This document shows positions 1-8,325 of a DNA stretch of 57,893 bases, piece by piece. Made by a program: the position numbers and the translations under genes. This DNA comes from Pseudofrankia coriaricola (GTDB lineage: Bacteria > Actinomycetota > Actinomycetes > Frankiales > Frankiaceae), in contig NZ_MBLO01000033.1 of assembly GCF_001854805.1 (NCBI RefSeq), positions 1-57,893 on the forward strand, given 5' to 3'. The notes under the pieces are model-generated. The model had not been told where the DNA came from and did no database searches. It saw only the letters and a program-made list of their open reading frames with translations. Positions within the stretch are counted from its first letter, which is position 1, and every line of letters starts with the position of its first letter.

Positions 1-263
1 CCGACGCCGTGGTGCCGGTGGACGCGGCGAGTTTCCTGTTGTTGCAGGAGCAGCTGGACTCGGTGTTGCACACGTTGTCGGATCGGGAGAAGAAGGTCAT
101 CCAGCTGCGGTTCGGGTTGACGGATGGGCATCCTCGGACGTTGGAGGAGGTCGGTCGGGAGTTCGGGGTGACGCGGGAGCGGATCCGGCAGATCGAGTCG
201 AAGACTCTCTCGAAGCTGCGTCACCCGTCGCGCTCCCAGAAGCTGCGCGACTACCTCGAATAG
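1..263 (+). CDS. Principal RNA polymerase sigma factor, C-terminal end (partial at left edge)
   Basis: Only the last 87 or so codons are in the window; the frame is open to the left edge. The encoded end carries sigma-70 region 4: the 4.1 part ([12 protein letters not shown]) and the 4.2 helix-turn-helix ([20 protein letters not shown]) that contacts the -35 element, followed by the [16 protein letters not shown] tail typical of HrdB/SigA/RpoD group 1 sigma factors. The stop at 261-263 is followed at once by a GC-rich repeat (family A). Whether this is the essential sigma factor or a group 2 paralogue cannot be decided without the missing N-terminal regions 1 and 2. Confidence 0.93.
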   Translation, partial: DAVVPVDAASFLLLQEQLDSVLHTLSDREKKVIQLRFGLTDGHPRTLEEVGREFGVTRERIRQIESKTLSKLRHPSRSQKLRDYLE

Positions 264-549
264 GACGCGGGTTGGGGCGGGGGCGCCGGGGCGCCCCCGC
301 CTGTCGGGGCGAGGCGCTGGGCGCGCTCGCCCCGTGTCGGGCGCTGGGCGCCCTCCCCGCGTGGTTCCGGGCCCTGGCAGATGGCGGTGGTAGAGCTGGG
401 ACCGGGCTGACGAGGTGGCCGGATAGGTACTGCGCCAATGCGCCGTCACCAGCTCTGGCTGGACATCCGAGCCCACGGGATGCCTGTCGGGCGCTGAGCG
501 CCCTCCCCACGTAGTTCCGGGCCGGGGACCTGGGCGGCCTCGGCCGGGT
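264..549 (+). repeat. Family A dispersed repeat, copy 1 plus a second partial copy
   Basis: The stretch between the sigma gene and the epimerase has no convincing gene. It holds a G-rich hairpin (about 275-300), then a copy of repeat family A from about 334: a GGGCGCTG/GGCGCCC hairpin, TGGTTCCGGG, a GATGGCGGTGG segment and an end near GCGCCAATGCGCCGTCAC. A second partial copy with the hairpin GGGCGCTGAGCGCCC lies at 484-525. The same modules recur at about 3408, 27139 and 28860. The hairpin probably also ends the sigma transcript, though no U-tract follows. Confidence 0.7.
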
Positions 550-1614
550 TCAGGACCGCTGGCTGGTCAGGGTGGCACGCAGGGCGCTCGCGAGGTCGGG
601 GTACTGGAAGCGGAAGCCCGCGTCCAGAAGCACTCGCGGGACGACCCGCTGAGAAGCGAGGACTCCCTCGTCGGTGAAGCCGCCGACGACAGCGCGCAGC
701 GCGAGCCTGGGCACGGGCAGCAGGGCCGGGCGACGCAGCACCCCACCGAGCGTCCGGGCGAACTCCGACCCTGTGACCGGGTTCGGCGAGACCAGGTTCA
801 CCGGCCCCGTGACCCTCGGTGCGGCGCGCCGCACCGGAGGTCGGCTGACGCCGGCCTCCGGGGGTCCCGACGGCGACACCGGCGGGGCTTCCCCCGCCGG
901 AAGATCGGCTGGCGGGGGCCCGTTGTCGGGCGCCTGCCCGTCGGCGGCGAGCAGGAAGCGGACGGCCGCCACCCAGTCGTCGATCCCGATCCAGGACACC
1001 CACTGCCGCCCGGAGCCGAGCGGCCCGCCAAGCCCCGCCCGGAACAGCGGCAGCTGGCGGGCGAGCACCCCGCCGCCGCGCGCGAGGACCGGCCCGGTGC
1101 GCAGCAGGCACACCCGCAGGCCGGCGGAGGCGGCGGCCTGGGCCGCCTCCTCCCAAGCGCGCACGACGTCCGCGAGGAAACCACCGCCCGCGGGTGCCGT
1201 CTCGTCGACCGGGCCGCCGGCGGCGGTCCCGTACCAGCCCACGCCGCTCGCGGACAGCAGCACGGCCGGCCCGCGCCCCTGCGCGGGGCCCTCCACCGGG
1301 GCGTCCGGGCTCGCGCCCGCCGCGAGAGCCCCGGCCAGCAGCCGGGTGCCCTGGACCCGGCTGTCAAGGATGGTCCGGCGGTAGTCCGCGGTCCACCGGC
1401 GGTCGCCGACGCCGGCCCCCGCGAGGTGCACGGCCGCGTCGACGCCGGCGAGAGCGGCGGCGTCGAGCTCGCCCCGCTCCGGGTCCCACCGGAACTCGCC
1501 GGGGCCTCGCGGCTCGCGGCGCACGAGGGTGACCACGTCGTGGCCATCCGCCCGCAACGCGGGCACCAGCTTCGAGCCCAGCAGCCCGGACGCCCCGGTG
1601 ACGATGATCCTCAC
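550..1614 (-). CDS. TIGR01777-type NAD(P)-dependent epimerase/SDR family protein
   Basis: Extended SDR protein of 354 residues from the GTG at 1614, preceded by AGGATGG at good spacing; an ATG 36 bases upstream (1650) is possible but has no clear ribosome site. The N-terminus RIIVTGASGLLGSKLV is the Rossmann dinucleotide-binding loop, followed by a VHLAGAGVGDRRW segment and a catalytic-type GVGWYG motif typical of TIGR01777 proteins. The C-terminus (RRPALLPVPRLALRAVVGG through ASQRVVPRVLLDAGFRFQYP) matches the DUF1731 tail of this family. The family is sometimes called cell division inhibitor-like, but its substrate is unknown. In mycobacteria the orthologue (Rv2216) also lies just before the glnA region. 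A Pro/Gly-rich insert near residues 215-250 makes it longer than usual. Confidence 0.9.
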   Translation of the reverse strand: MRIIVTGASGLLGSKLVPALRADGHDVVTLVRREPRGPGEFRWDPERGELDAAALAGVDAAVHLAGAGVGDRRWTADYRRTILDSRVQGTRLLAGALAAGASPDAPVEGPAQGRGPAVLLSASGVGWYGTAAGGPVDETAPAGGGFLADVVRAWEEAAQAAASAGLRVCLLRTGPVLARGGGVLARQLPLFRAGLGGPLGSGRQWVSWIGIDDWVAAVRFLLAADGQAPDNGPPPADLPAGEAPPVSPSGPPEAGVSRPPVRRAAPRVTGPVNLVSPNPVTGSEFARTLGGVLRRPALLPVPRLALRAVVGGFTDEGVLASQRVVPRVLLDAGFRFQYPDLASALRATLTSQRS

Positions 1615-2114
1615 CAGGCCATCCTGTCGCACCGGCCGGCTCGGCCGCATCCGGCCGGCCGGTGACTCGCGGGCGCGCGGCGAGCCGATGCCCAGTCATG
1701 ACCCGACGAGCCGGACCCATGGCGGTGACCCCGCAATCTCACCCGGCTCACCCGTCTGCCAACTGGTTGTGCATCGATAGTTCTCTTTGTGTGCTAGAAC
1801 ACGCACGCCCGTAAGCGGATGCGACTGGTGACGGGGCGAGTACGGGGATAGGCTTCGGCGTAGCGTCACCTGGCGGTCACCACCGCGAGTCACTCGCTGA
1901 CTAAGTACGCGTCAACAGGGCTGCTCGCCGCCGTCATGGACTGGCGACGCCCACCACCACCCGTCCACGTCCGTTCCCGGTAGCCCGACCCATACTCCTG
2001 CAAGCCCACCACCCGTACCCGGCCCCGCGCGGCGCTGGTGGGCGGCGGCGCGCGCCGGCGGGGCGTCGAGCGTGGGTGGGAGAACGACCACCGTGTCGGG
2101 AGGTCAGACCCGCT
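1615..2114. other. About 500 bp without a clear gene; lipB-lipA position is empty
   Basis: No ORF here has recognisable protein features. The segment 1760-1830 is less GC-rich and contains GTGTGCTAGAACACGC, an imperfect inverted repeat that could be an operator or promoter region. In mycobacteria lipB and lipA lie between the epimerase and the DUF4191 gene; here neither is present. Confidence 0.5.
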
Positions 2115-2381
2115 GTGTTCCGCTCGTTGCTCTCCACCCTGGAAGAACTGACCCTGCTGGTCCTGCCACACGGCGGTCAGCGCACCGCCCGTCGCAACGC
2201 CTGGCGCGCCGCCACCGATCTGCACGTCACCTCCGGTTACCGGTGGGCTGAGGGCGTCGGGCCCGGCTCCCCGGTCGGCTCCGTCGGCTCGGCCGGCCCC
2301 GTCATCTCGATCGGGTCGGCGGCCGTGCGGCCTGCGTTCGCCGCGGCCCGGCCGCGCCGCCCAGTCGCTGCCCACCGCTGA
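2115..2381 (+). CDS. Possible small hypothetical protein
   Basis: A GTG at 2115 is preceded by GGAGG about 11 bases upstream and opens an 88-codon frame. The first half, FRSLLSTLEELTLLVLPHGG followed by an Arg-rich stretch (RTARRNAWRAATDLHV), has mixed composition like a real amphipathic protein. The second half becomes Gly/Ser/Pro-rich and reads like GC-driven noise. I do not recognise a family. It may be a short real gene or the remains of one. Confidence 0.35.
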   Translation: MFRSLLSTLEELTLLVLPHGGQRTARRNAWRAATDLHVTSGYRWAEGVGPGSPVGSVGSAGPVISIGSAAVRPAFAAARPRRPVAAHR

Positions 2382-2582
2382 CCCGGCCCGGCGGGCCCGA
2401 CGGCTCCGCGGCCCGGCGGGCGCTCCGGCCCGACTGGTAGCTCAGCCCCAGGTGGCGCGGCACCCAAAGCGGGGGCGGAAACCGGGGCCGGGCCGGTCGT
2501 CGGCGCACCGTCGTCCCGCTCGCGCGGCGTTACCACCATGGTCGTGGCCGCGCCCCGCCCCACAGGCCGTAGGCTCGCGGGC

Positions 2583-3356
2583 ATGGCACTGAGGAAGAAG
2601 CCGGCGGCAGCCGCGGCCGCTCCGGCTACGCCCCCGGCACGCGGCACGAAGGGCCCGGCGAAGCCGGGTGGCGCCGCGTCCGGACAGGAGGCAGGCGGTC
2701 CCAACCGGCTCACGCAGATCCGGCTCGTCTTCAAGGTCACGCGGGAGCGTGACCCGAACGTCGTCTGGATCATGCTGCTGGGCTTCGTGGTCCCGCTGGC
2801 CGTGCTTCTCGTGCTGGGCCTCTTCGTGGGGCCGATCTGGCTGTGGACGCCCCTTGGCGTGCTGCTGGGCCTACTCGTCGCGGTCAACCTGTTCAGCCGC
2901 CGGGTGCAGCGCAGTGCCTATGCCGAGCTGGAGGGGAAGCCTGGCGCCGCCGCCGGCATCATCGAGCGGATGAGGGGCGACTGGCGGCTCACTCCCGCCG
3001 TTCAGGTGAACAGGAACCAGGATGTCGTGCACCGCGTCGTCAGCCGCGCGGGCGTTGTGATCATCGCCGAGGGGCGAGGCAGGGGCGCCCGCGACCTGCT
3101 CGCCACCGAGGTACGCCGGATCCGCCGCGTCGCCGGCGACGTGCCGATCACCGACATCATCATCGGCAACGGCGAGGGCGAGGTCCCGTTGCCCAAGCTG
3201 CAGCCGACCCTGATGCGGATGCGCCGCACGCTGCGCCGCCGCCAGATCGACCAGCTCGACCGGCGGCTGAAGGCCGTCGCCGGCACCGGTCCATCACTTC
3301 CGATTCCGAAGGGCCCGGTTCCCCGCAACATCCCCCGCGGCGGCCGCCCGCGCTAG
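2583..3356 (+). CDS. DUF4191 family membrane protein
   Basis: 257 residues from ATG 2583. After a Lys/Ala/Pro-rich N-terminus (about 40 residues) come two adjacent hydrophobic helices around residues 64-105 (VWIMLLGFVVPLAVLLVLGL, then LWTPLGVLLGLLVAVNLF), so it is probably an inner-membrane protein with both ends in the cytoplasm. The conserved body (YAELEGKPGAAAGI, RMRGDWRLTPAV, NRNQDVVHRVV) and the basic tail (RRTLRRRQIDQLDRRLK) fit DUF4191, an actinobacterial family of unknown function. In mycobacteria the orthologue (Rv2219) also lies just before the RDD gene and glnA. The role is unknown; co-conservation with GS genes is only suggestive. Confidence 0.9.
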   Translation: MALRKKPAAAAAAPATPPARGTKGPAKPGGAASGQEAGGPNRLTQIRLVFKVTRERDPNVVWIMLLGFVVPLAVLLVLGLFVGPIWLWTPLGVLLGLLVAVNLFSRRVQRSAYAELEGKPGAAAGIIERMRGDWRLTPAVQVNRNQDVVHRVVSRAGVVIIAEGRGRGARDLLATEVRRIRRVAGDVPITDIIIGNGEGEVPLPKLQPTLMRMRRTLRRRQIDQLDRRLKAVAGTGPSLPIPKGPVPRNIPRGGRPR

Positions 3357-3400
3357 AGCGCCGCTGGCGAGAAGGTCGCTGGCGCGACCGCTCGCCGCGG

Positions 3401-3535
3401 CGCCTGTCGGGCGCCAGGGCGCCCTCCCAGCCTGGTTCTGGTGTCGACGCGTACGACCGGGGCTGGTCTGGATCGGGGTCGGGATAGTGGTTGCGTTGGC
3501 GGTGCGCCAATACGCCGTCGCCATCGGTGGCCAGG
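3401..3535 (+). repeat. Family A dispersed repeat, copy 2
   Basis: Lies about 45 bp after the DUF4191 stop. It has the hairpin GGGCGCCAGGGCGCCC at about 3413, then CCTGGTTCTGG, a GTACGACCGGGGCTGG segment, TGGTTGCGTTGGCGG and the tail GCGCCAATACGCCGTCGCC. Module order and spacing match the copies at about 334, 27139 and 28860 (reverse). It lies between two convergent genes, where it may work as a terminator. Confidence 0.7.
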
Positions 3536-3575
3536 TTGAGCTGACGCCTCACCAGAACGGGGTTGGCGCCTCGGT

Positions 3576-4046
3576 CTACGCGCGCCGGGCCGCCCTGACG
3601 GGGGCGGTGCCCGCGGCGCGGTCATGCAGGCCGCGCATGTCGCGGTCGACGAGGAACACCGGGATCAGCAGGGCCAGCAGCAGTGTCCGGACGAGCACGA
3701 GCGGGAAGCGCGCCCGGCCACCGCCGGGGACCTTCACCACGCCGAAGCCGAACAGCCGCATGCCGACGGTCTGGCCGGTGAGGCTCACCAGCACGAGCTC
3801 TTCGAGCAAGAAGATCACGAGTACGATCAGGCCGCGCGTCGAGGCGTCGTATGTGGCGCCGAACAGCACGGGCACGCCGGCCAGCAGGTTGGCCAGCACC
3901 GCGTCGACGACGTAGCCCCCGAACCGGGCGCCGTAGCTGGCCAGCGAACCCGGGCCGGCGGCCGGCAGGCCGAGCCGATCCCCGGGGGTACCAGCAGTGG
4001 GTGGCAGGCCGGGGCCTTCCAGCCAGCGTCCGAGCTCACGTCGCAC
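3576..4046 (-). CDS. RDD family membrane protein
   Basis: 156 residues from a GTG at 4046. The RDD signature is present: an N-terminal FGGYVVDAVLANLLAG helix with Arg and Asp, a second hydrophobic helix (GLIVLVIFLLEELVLVSL), the GQTVGMRLFG motif, and a third helix (LVLVRTLLLALLIPVFLV) followed by DRDMRGLHDRAAGT, where the closing Asp/Arg pair sits. RDD proteins are small membrane proteins of mostly unknown function; some have been linked to ion exchange. The gene is divergent from glnA and corresponds in position to mycobacterial Rv2219A. Confidence 0.88.
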   Translation of the reverse strand: MRRELGRWLEGPGLPPTAGTPGDRLGLPAAGPGSLASYGARFGGYVVDAVLANLLAGVPVLFGATYDASTRGLIVLVIFLLEELVLVSLTGQTVGMRLFGFGVVKVPGGGRARFPLVLVRTLLLALLIPVFLVDRDMRGLHDRAAGTAPVRAARRA

Positions 4047-4085
4047 GGCGCAAGCTTATCCGTATCCGGATCGCGCCAGGGAACC

Positions 4086-4129
4086 GTCACACACCGTGAC
4101 GAACTTCGTCCTCGCAACACAGACGAAAC
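4086..4129 (+). promoter_or_regulatory. glnA upstream region with candidate operators
   Basis: Between the divergent RDD gene and glnA lies a GlnR-like half-site pair, GCAAC-N6-GAAAC (4114-4129), 99 bases before the glnA start; the consensus of actinobacterial GlnR sites is GTnAC-N6-GAAAC. A perfect small inverted repeat, CGTCAC-N5-GTGACG, lies just upstream (4085-4101). A TATCCT sequence at 4185-4190 could be a -10 element. The site is weaker than the one before glnII. Confidence 0.4.
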
Positions 4130-4227
4130 ATGCTAGCCATGCTCACTTCACACCGCGGGGTTACGCACCGCGTCCGGATATGGGTATCCTATTGGGCCAG
4201 ACAGCGTGCCACGCGGGTGGAGGGTGA

Positions 4228-5652
4228 ATGTTCGCGAACGCCGACGAAGTGCTCCGATACATCCGGGACGAAAATGTCGAGTTCATCGACGTGCGTTTCT
4301 GTGACCTCCCGGGCGTCATGCAGCACTTCACGATTCCGACGCAGGTCTTCACGGAGTCGGTCTTCACCGACGGCCTCATGTTCGACGGCTCCTCCATCCG
4401 TGGCTTCCAGGCCATCCACGAGTCGGACATGCTGCTGCTGCCGGACCCGCGGACCGCGTTCCAAGACCCGTTCCGTGAGCACTCCACGCTGGCGATGACC
4501 TTCTTCATCCACGACCCGATCACCAAGGAGGAGTACTCCCGCGACCCGCGCAACGTGGCGCGCAAGGCGGAGGCATACCTGCGCGGCTCCGGGATCGCGG
4601 ACACGGCGTACTTCGGGCCCGAGGCCGAGTTCTACATCTTCGACGACATCCGGTACGAGTACACGCCGCACGGCTCGATGCACCAGGTCGACTCGGTCGA
4701 GGCCGCGTGGAACAGCGCACGCAAGGAGGAGGGCGGCAACCTCGGCTACAAGCCGAGATTCAAGGGCGGATACTTCCCCGTGCCGCCGACCGACCACTTC
4801 ACCGACCTTCGCTCGGAGATGGTCAAGACGCTGATCAAGGTCGGCATAACCGTCGAGATGCAGCACCACGAGGTCGGCACCGCCGGCCAGGCGGAGATCG
4901 ACTTCCGCTTCGACACGCTACTGAAGACCGCCGACAACCTGATGCTCTACAAGTACGTGATCAAGAACGTCGCCCGTTCTCGCGGCCGCACCGTCACCTT
5001 CATGCCCAAGCCGCTCTTCCAGGACAACGGCTCCGGCATGCACTGCCACCAGAGCCTCTGGAAGGACGACGGCCCGCTGTTCTACAGCGCCGAGGGCTAC
5101 GGCGGCCTGTCCGAGACCGCCCGGCACTACATCGGCGGGCTGCTGCACCACGCCCCGGCGCTGCTGGCGTTCACCAACCCGACGACGAACTCCTACCGGC
5201 GGCTGGTGCCCGGCTACGAGGCGCCGGTCAACCTGGTCTACTCGGCCCGCAACCGCTCGGCCTGCTGCCGGATCCCGCTGGGCGGCGACTCGCCGAAGGC
5301 CAAGCGGATCGAGTTCCGCGTGCCCGACCCGAGCTGCAACCCGTACCTGGCGTTCTCGGCGATGCTGATGGCCGGGCTCGACGGCATCAAGAACAAGATC
5401 GAGCCGCCGGACCCGATCGACAAGGACCTCTACGAGCTCCCGCCGGACGAGCTCGCCGCCGTCCCGCAGGTGCCCGGGTCGCTGGAGGCCGTGCTCGACC
5501 ACCTCGAGGCCGACAACGAGTTCCTCACCGCCGGGGACGTGTTCACTCCGGACCTCATCGAGACCTGGCTGGACTACAAGCGCACCCATGAGGTGGACGC
5601 CATCCGCCTGCGTCCCCACCCCTTCGAGTTCGACCTCTACTACGACATCTGA
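4228..5652 (+). CDS. glnA: Glutamine synthetase type I (GSI-beta)
   Basis: 474 residues; ATG 4228 is preceded by GGAGGGTGA. It makes glutamine from glutamate, ammonia and ATP as a dodecamer in the cytoplasm. Visible family features are the N-terminal [17 protein letters not shown] beta-grasp part, the [11 protein letters not shown] loop, the catalytic [10 protein letters not shown] metal ligands, the [15 protein letters not shown] segment, the ATP-binding [20 protein letters not shown] motif and the NRSACCRIP region. The adenylylation site is intact: Tyr402 in DKDLYELPP, so the enzyme should be switched by GlnE, encoded 5 kb downstream. Length is normal (468-478). A strong terminator follows, so the gene is probably monocistronic. 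Confidence 0.98.
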   Translation: MFANADEVLRYIRDENVEFIDVRFCDLPGVMQHFTIPTQVFTESVFTDGLMFDGSSIRGFQAIHESDMLLLPDPRTAFQDPFREHSTLAMTFFIHDPITKEEYSRDPRNVARKAEAYLRGSGIADTAYFGPEAEFYIFDDIRYEYTPHGSMHQVDSVEAAWNSARKEEGGNLGYKPRFKGGYFPVPPTDHFTDLRSEMVKTLIKVGITVEMQHHEVGTAGQAEIDFRFDTLLKTADNLMLYKYVIKNVARSRGRTVTFMPKPLFQDNGSGMHCHQSLWKDDGPLFYSAEGYGGLSETARHYIGGLLHHAPALLAFTNPTTNSYRRLVPGYEAPVNLVYSARNRSACCRIPLGGDSPKAKRIEFRVPDPSCNPYLAFSAMLMAGLDGIKNKIEPPDPIDKDLYELPPDELAAVPQVPGSLEAVLDHLEADNEFLTAGDVFTPDLIETWLDYKRTHEVDAIRLRPHPFEFDLYYDI

Positions 5653-5684
5653 GGCAGCGTCACCAGGGGTGGCTTTTTTGCCCG

Positions 5685-5719
5685 GGCCTCGCCGTCCGTT
5701 TTGGACGGCGAGGCCTTTT
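5685..5719 (+). terminator. Rho-independent terminator of glnA
   Basis: A perfect 13-bp stem (GGCCTCGCCGTCC at 5685-5697 with its complement at 5703-5715), a five-base loop GTTTT and a TTTTA tail. It begins 32 bases after the glnA stop. Confidence 0.93.
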
Positions 5720-6258
5720 ACGGGCGGACGGCCCCAGGAGCGGTCGTCATCGACGTGTCGGGTGGGCGCGGGGTCGCGGGCGACATCACGCGAGCGGGGG
5801 CACGAGAGCGCGGATGCCCAGCTCCTCATACGTCCAACCGAACGTGCGCAGCACGGTGTGACCTGCGCGGGAAATCGCCATTCGCGGCCAGTGCCGCCAT
5901 GTGAGAAAAGATGGGAAAACGGCGGTGCCGACTCAGTGGGCATCCGGGCCGCAGAACGGGCCACGCCGTCGCGACTCGGCGGGCCGCGGCCCCCATCGAG
6001 GTTCGTCCGCCGGCGGGAAGAACGCGCCGCCCATGGGGATACGGCCCCACCGGGCCGCCCGAGAGCTCCCGGCCGGTCTATGAGGCCGGCTACCGGCGAG
6101 CCGTCACACAACGCCCGGATGCCCGCACAGGGTGGGTTCATCTACTGAGGTGTGCGGCCATCGTGGTGTGTCGGCGAGCACATTTCGGGCTGTTTTCCGG
6201 CCCCGTTTCGGGAGCCGTAACCGTCGCGCGCGCCGACCGAGCGTCAACAGCGCGCCCT
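5720..6258. other. glnA-glnII intergenic region, no gene recognised
   Basis: About 540 bp with no frame that reads like protein on either strand. Short A-rich patches (around 5900-5915, GAGAAAAGATGGGAAAACGG, and around 6180-6200) stand out from the GC-rich background and could hold a promoter or a small RNA, but nothing specific is visible. Confidence 0.4.
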
Positions 6259-6307
6259 GAGACGCAGATTTAACAATCGGGGAACTGATCGGTAACGGGA
6301 CCCGGTA
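6259..6307 (+). promoter_or_regulatory. Candidate GlnR operator upstream of glnII
   Basis: Four half-sites follow at exact 11-bp steps: GAGAC (6259-6263), TTAAC (6270-6274), GGAAC (6281-6285) and GTAAC (6292-6296). The actinobacterial GlnR box is GTnAC-N6-GAAAC repeated at 11 bp, so both motif and phasing fit. It lies about 115 bases before the glnII start. GlnR is the OmpR-like global nitrogen regulator known to bind before glnA and glnII in Streptomyces. This would give nitrogen-controlled transcription of GSII. Confidence 0.65.
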
Positions 6308-6410
6308 AGGCTCCAGTCGGACCCTCCCGTCAGTCGCGGCTAGCGTCGGCCCTCCCCCGGCCGGCCCCATCGTCGCGTGTCTAGGACCTGCCGATCACGG
6401 GGAGTATTGA

Positions 6411-7469
6411 GTGAGCTTTCAGGCCGAGTACATCTGGATCGACGGCACCGAGCCGGAGCCGCTGCTGCGCAGCAAGACCCGGATCATCAAGGACGGCAAG
6501 GAGCCGGAGATCTGGGGCTTCGACGGCTCCAGCACGAACCAGGCGCCCGGCTCCAACTCGGACTGCGTCCTGCGCCCGGTCTTCACCTGCCCGGACCCGA
6601 TTCGTGGCGGCGACAACATCCTGGTGATGTGCGAGGTGGAGCTGACCGACTTCACCCCGCACCCGACCAACACCCGCGCCAAGGCGCGAGAGCTGGCGGA
6701 GAAGTACGCCGACTTCGCCCCGCACTTCGGCATCGAGCAGGAGTACACGTTCTTCCAGAACGGCCGCCCGCTGGGCTGGCCGGCCGTGGGCTTCCCGGAG
6801 CCGCAGGGCCCGTACTACTGCGGCGTCGGCGGCGAGAAGATGCCCGGCCGGGACATCGTCGAGAAGCACACCCAGGCGTGCATGGACGCCGGCCTCGCGA
6901 TCGAGGGCACCAACGCCGAGGTCATGATGGGCCAGTGGGAGTTCCAGATCGGCGTGCTGCCGGCGCCGGCCATCGGTGACCAGATCTGGGTCGCCCGCTG
7001 GCTGCTGCACCGCATCGCCGAGGACTTCGGCGCGTCGGTCTCCTTCGCCGCCAAGCCGGTCCCCGGCGACTGGAACGGCGCGGGCGCGCACACCAACTTC
7101 TCCACCAAGCAGACGATGGAGAGCTGGGACGCGATCGTCACCTGCTGCGAGGCGCTCGGCACCCGGGTCATGGAGCACGTGACCAACTACGGCTACGGCA
7201 TCCAGGACCGCCTCACCGGCAAGCACGAGACCGCCCCGTGGAACAAGTTCTCCTGGGGTGACTCGGACCGCGGCGCGTCGATCCGCATCCCGTGGGCCGT
7301 CTCGAAGGCCCGCAAGGGCTGGCTCGAGGACCGCCGCCCGAACGCGAACATGGACCCGTACGTGGTCTCCGCGCTGATGATCGACACCACCTGCAGCGCG
7401 CTGGCCGGCGACAAGCCGATCCTGTTCGTCCCCTCCCAGGCCACCGCGGCGCAGCCCGCGACCGTCTGA
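6411..7469 (+). CDS. glnII: Glutamine synthetase type II (eukaryote-like GSII)
   Basis: 352 residues from a GTG at 6411 preceded by GGGGAG at 7-base spacing. The protein is the short eukaryote-type GS: N-terminal AEYIWIDGTEPEPLLRSKTR, WGFDGSSTNQAPGSNSDC, the catalytic FGIEQEYTFFQ, the ATP-binding NAEVMMGQWEFQIG and KPVPGDWNGAGAHTNFS segments, and the C-terminal DRRPNANMDPYVV. GSII has no adenylylation tyrosine, so it is not controlled by GlnE; control is expected at transcription, in line with the GlnR-like site upstream. In Frankia, GSII is known as the heat-labile enzyme induced under nitrogen limitation, and its gene is known to sit next to the GSI gene. Confidence 0.97.
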   Translation: MSFQAEYIWIDGTEPEPLLRSKTRIIKDGKEPEIWGFDGSSTNQAPGSNSDCVLRPVFTCPDPIRGGDNILVMCEVELTDFTPHPTNTRAKARELAEKYADFAPHFGIEQEYTFFQNGRPLGWPAVGFPEPQGPYYCGVGGEKMPGRDIVEKHTQACMDAGLAIEGTNAEVMMGQWEFQIGVLPAPAIGDQIWVARWLLHRIAEDFGASVSFAAKPVPGDWNGAGAHTNFSTKQTMESWDAIVTCCEALGTRVMEHVTNYGYGIQDRLTGKHETAPWNKFSWGDSDRGASIRIPWAVSKARKGWLEDRRPNANMDPYVVSALMIDTTCSALAGDKPILFVPSQATAAQPATV

Positions 7470-7570
7470 CCGAGGGTCCGAACCGCGGGCCGAGAGACCG
7501 CACGGTGGCATAACCGCGCGTCACCCGGCCCGCTGACCCGCCCCGGCGGGCGGCACCAGCAGCACCCGGC

Positions 7571-7600
7571 GCCGCCGGCTCCCAGCAGGGAGCCGGCGGC
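7571..7600 (+). terminator. Strong hairpin after glnII
   Basis: A perfect 13-bp stem (GCCGCCGGCTCCC at 7571-7583 paired with 7588-7600) and an AGCA loop, about 100 bases after the glnII stop. No U-tract follows, as is common for terminators in GC-rich actinobacteria. Confidence 0.7.
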
Positions 7601-7778
7601 GACCTACATCACCAGCGTTCTCAAGCCGAGCAAGGTGTTCTCGGTGGGGGACGGGTCCGCTTACGGCGCCGACCTGTCCGGCGTCGTCGAGCGGACGCTG
7701 ATCGGCGGTGGCACCTCCGCAGAATCTTCATCTACCAGGCCCGCGCCGGCGCCCTTACCTCCGTCGACCCGGTCTCCT
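7601..7778 (+). pseudogene. Possible decayed coding remnant
   Basis: One frame reads VFSVGDGSAYGADLSGVVER followed by TLIGGG, and after a frame change the next reads FIYQARAGALTSVDPVS and a stop. Both pieces have natural-looking composition and could be one former protein broken by a frameshift near 7712. I recognise no family. It lies directly upstream of a clear pseudogene, so the whole stretch looks like decaying DNA. Confidence 0.25.
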
Positions 7779-7969
7779 GATCGTCTCGGTCCGTCACCCC
7801 GCTGCCCGCGCCGGCGGGACAGCCGCCTGTAGCTTGTGCCTCGTAGCAAGAGCGCGAATGCCGCCGAACGCCGACGCTTCGTCTCATACGATCTCTTTGT
7901 CATGACGATGAGGGAAGCGCGGTTCGCCTGGCGGCCCCCTCCGGCCCACCGCGGGTCACGGCACCGAGC

Positions 7970-8325
7970 GTGATCGTTGATCGGGCCGCCGTCGCCGCGG
8001 CACTGCCGGGCATCGAGATCGGCGGCCAGATCGGTGCCGGCGCGTTTGGGCTGGTGCTAGCCGGCCGTCACCGCGCCCTGAACCGAGACGTCGCGGTCAA
8101 GGTGCCTCGGTGGCGCAGCGGGATTTCTCCGTCGCCCACGACAGGTGGTACAGCATGACCGTCACCGCGCGGGGTGGCACCTACACCATCGCCGTCGACG
8201 GGACGACAGTCGTCCAGTACCAGGACGCGACCGGCAAGCTCAGCCAGCAGGGCGGGATCGGTTTCGTCGGAAACGGCTCGACCGTGCTGTCCGACGACCT
8301 CGAGGTCCGCGCCCTGCCCACCTGA
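7970..8325 (+). pseudogene. Broken Ser/Thr kinase gene with an unrelated C-terminal domain
   Basis: The GTG at 7970 opens a kinase N-terminus (VAAALPGIEIGGQIGAGAFG, LVLAGRH, DVAVKV) nearly the same as the starts of the two intact kinase genes at 17154 and 20506, including the glycine loop and catalytic Lys. After about 44 codons homology stops. In another frame (about 8110-8325) a C-terminal piece follows: RDFSVAHDRWYSMTVTARGG, TYTIAVDGTTVVQYQD, GGIGFVGNGSTVLSDDLEVR. That piece reads like a jelly-roll domain of the LamG/DUF1080 type. The kinase body, membrane segment and linker are missing, so an internal deletion with frameshift is the simplest explanation. It is a third member of the kinase family seen in this window. 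Confidence 0.8.

Noticed and set aside
5588-6148. Frames between glnA and glnII on both strands
   Set aside because: Compositions are Arg/Pro/Ala-rich without hydrophobic pattern; the first part crosses the glnA terminator.
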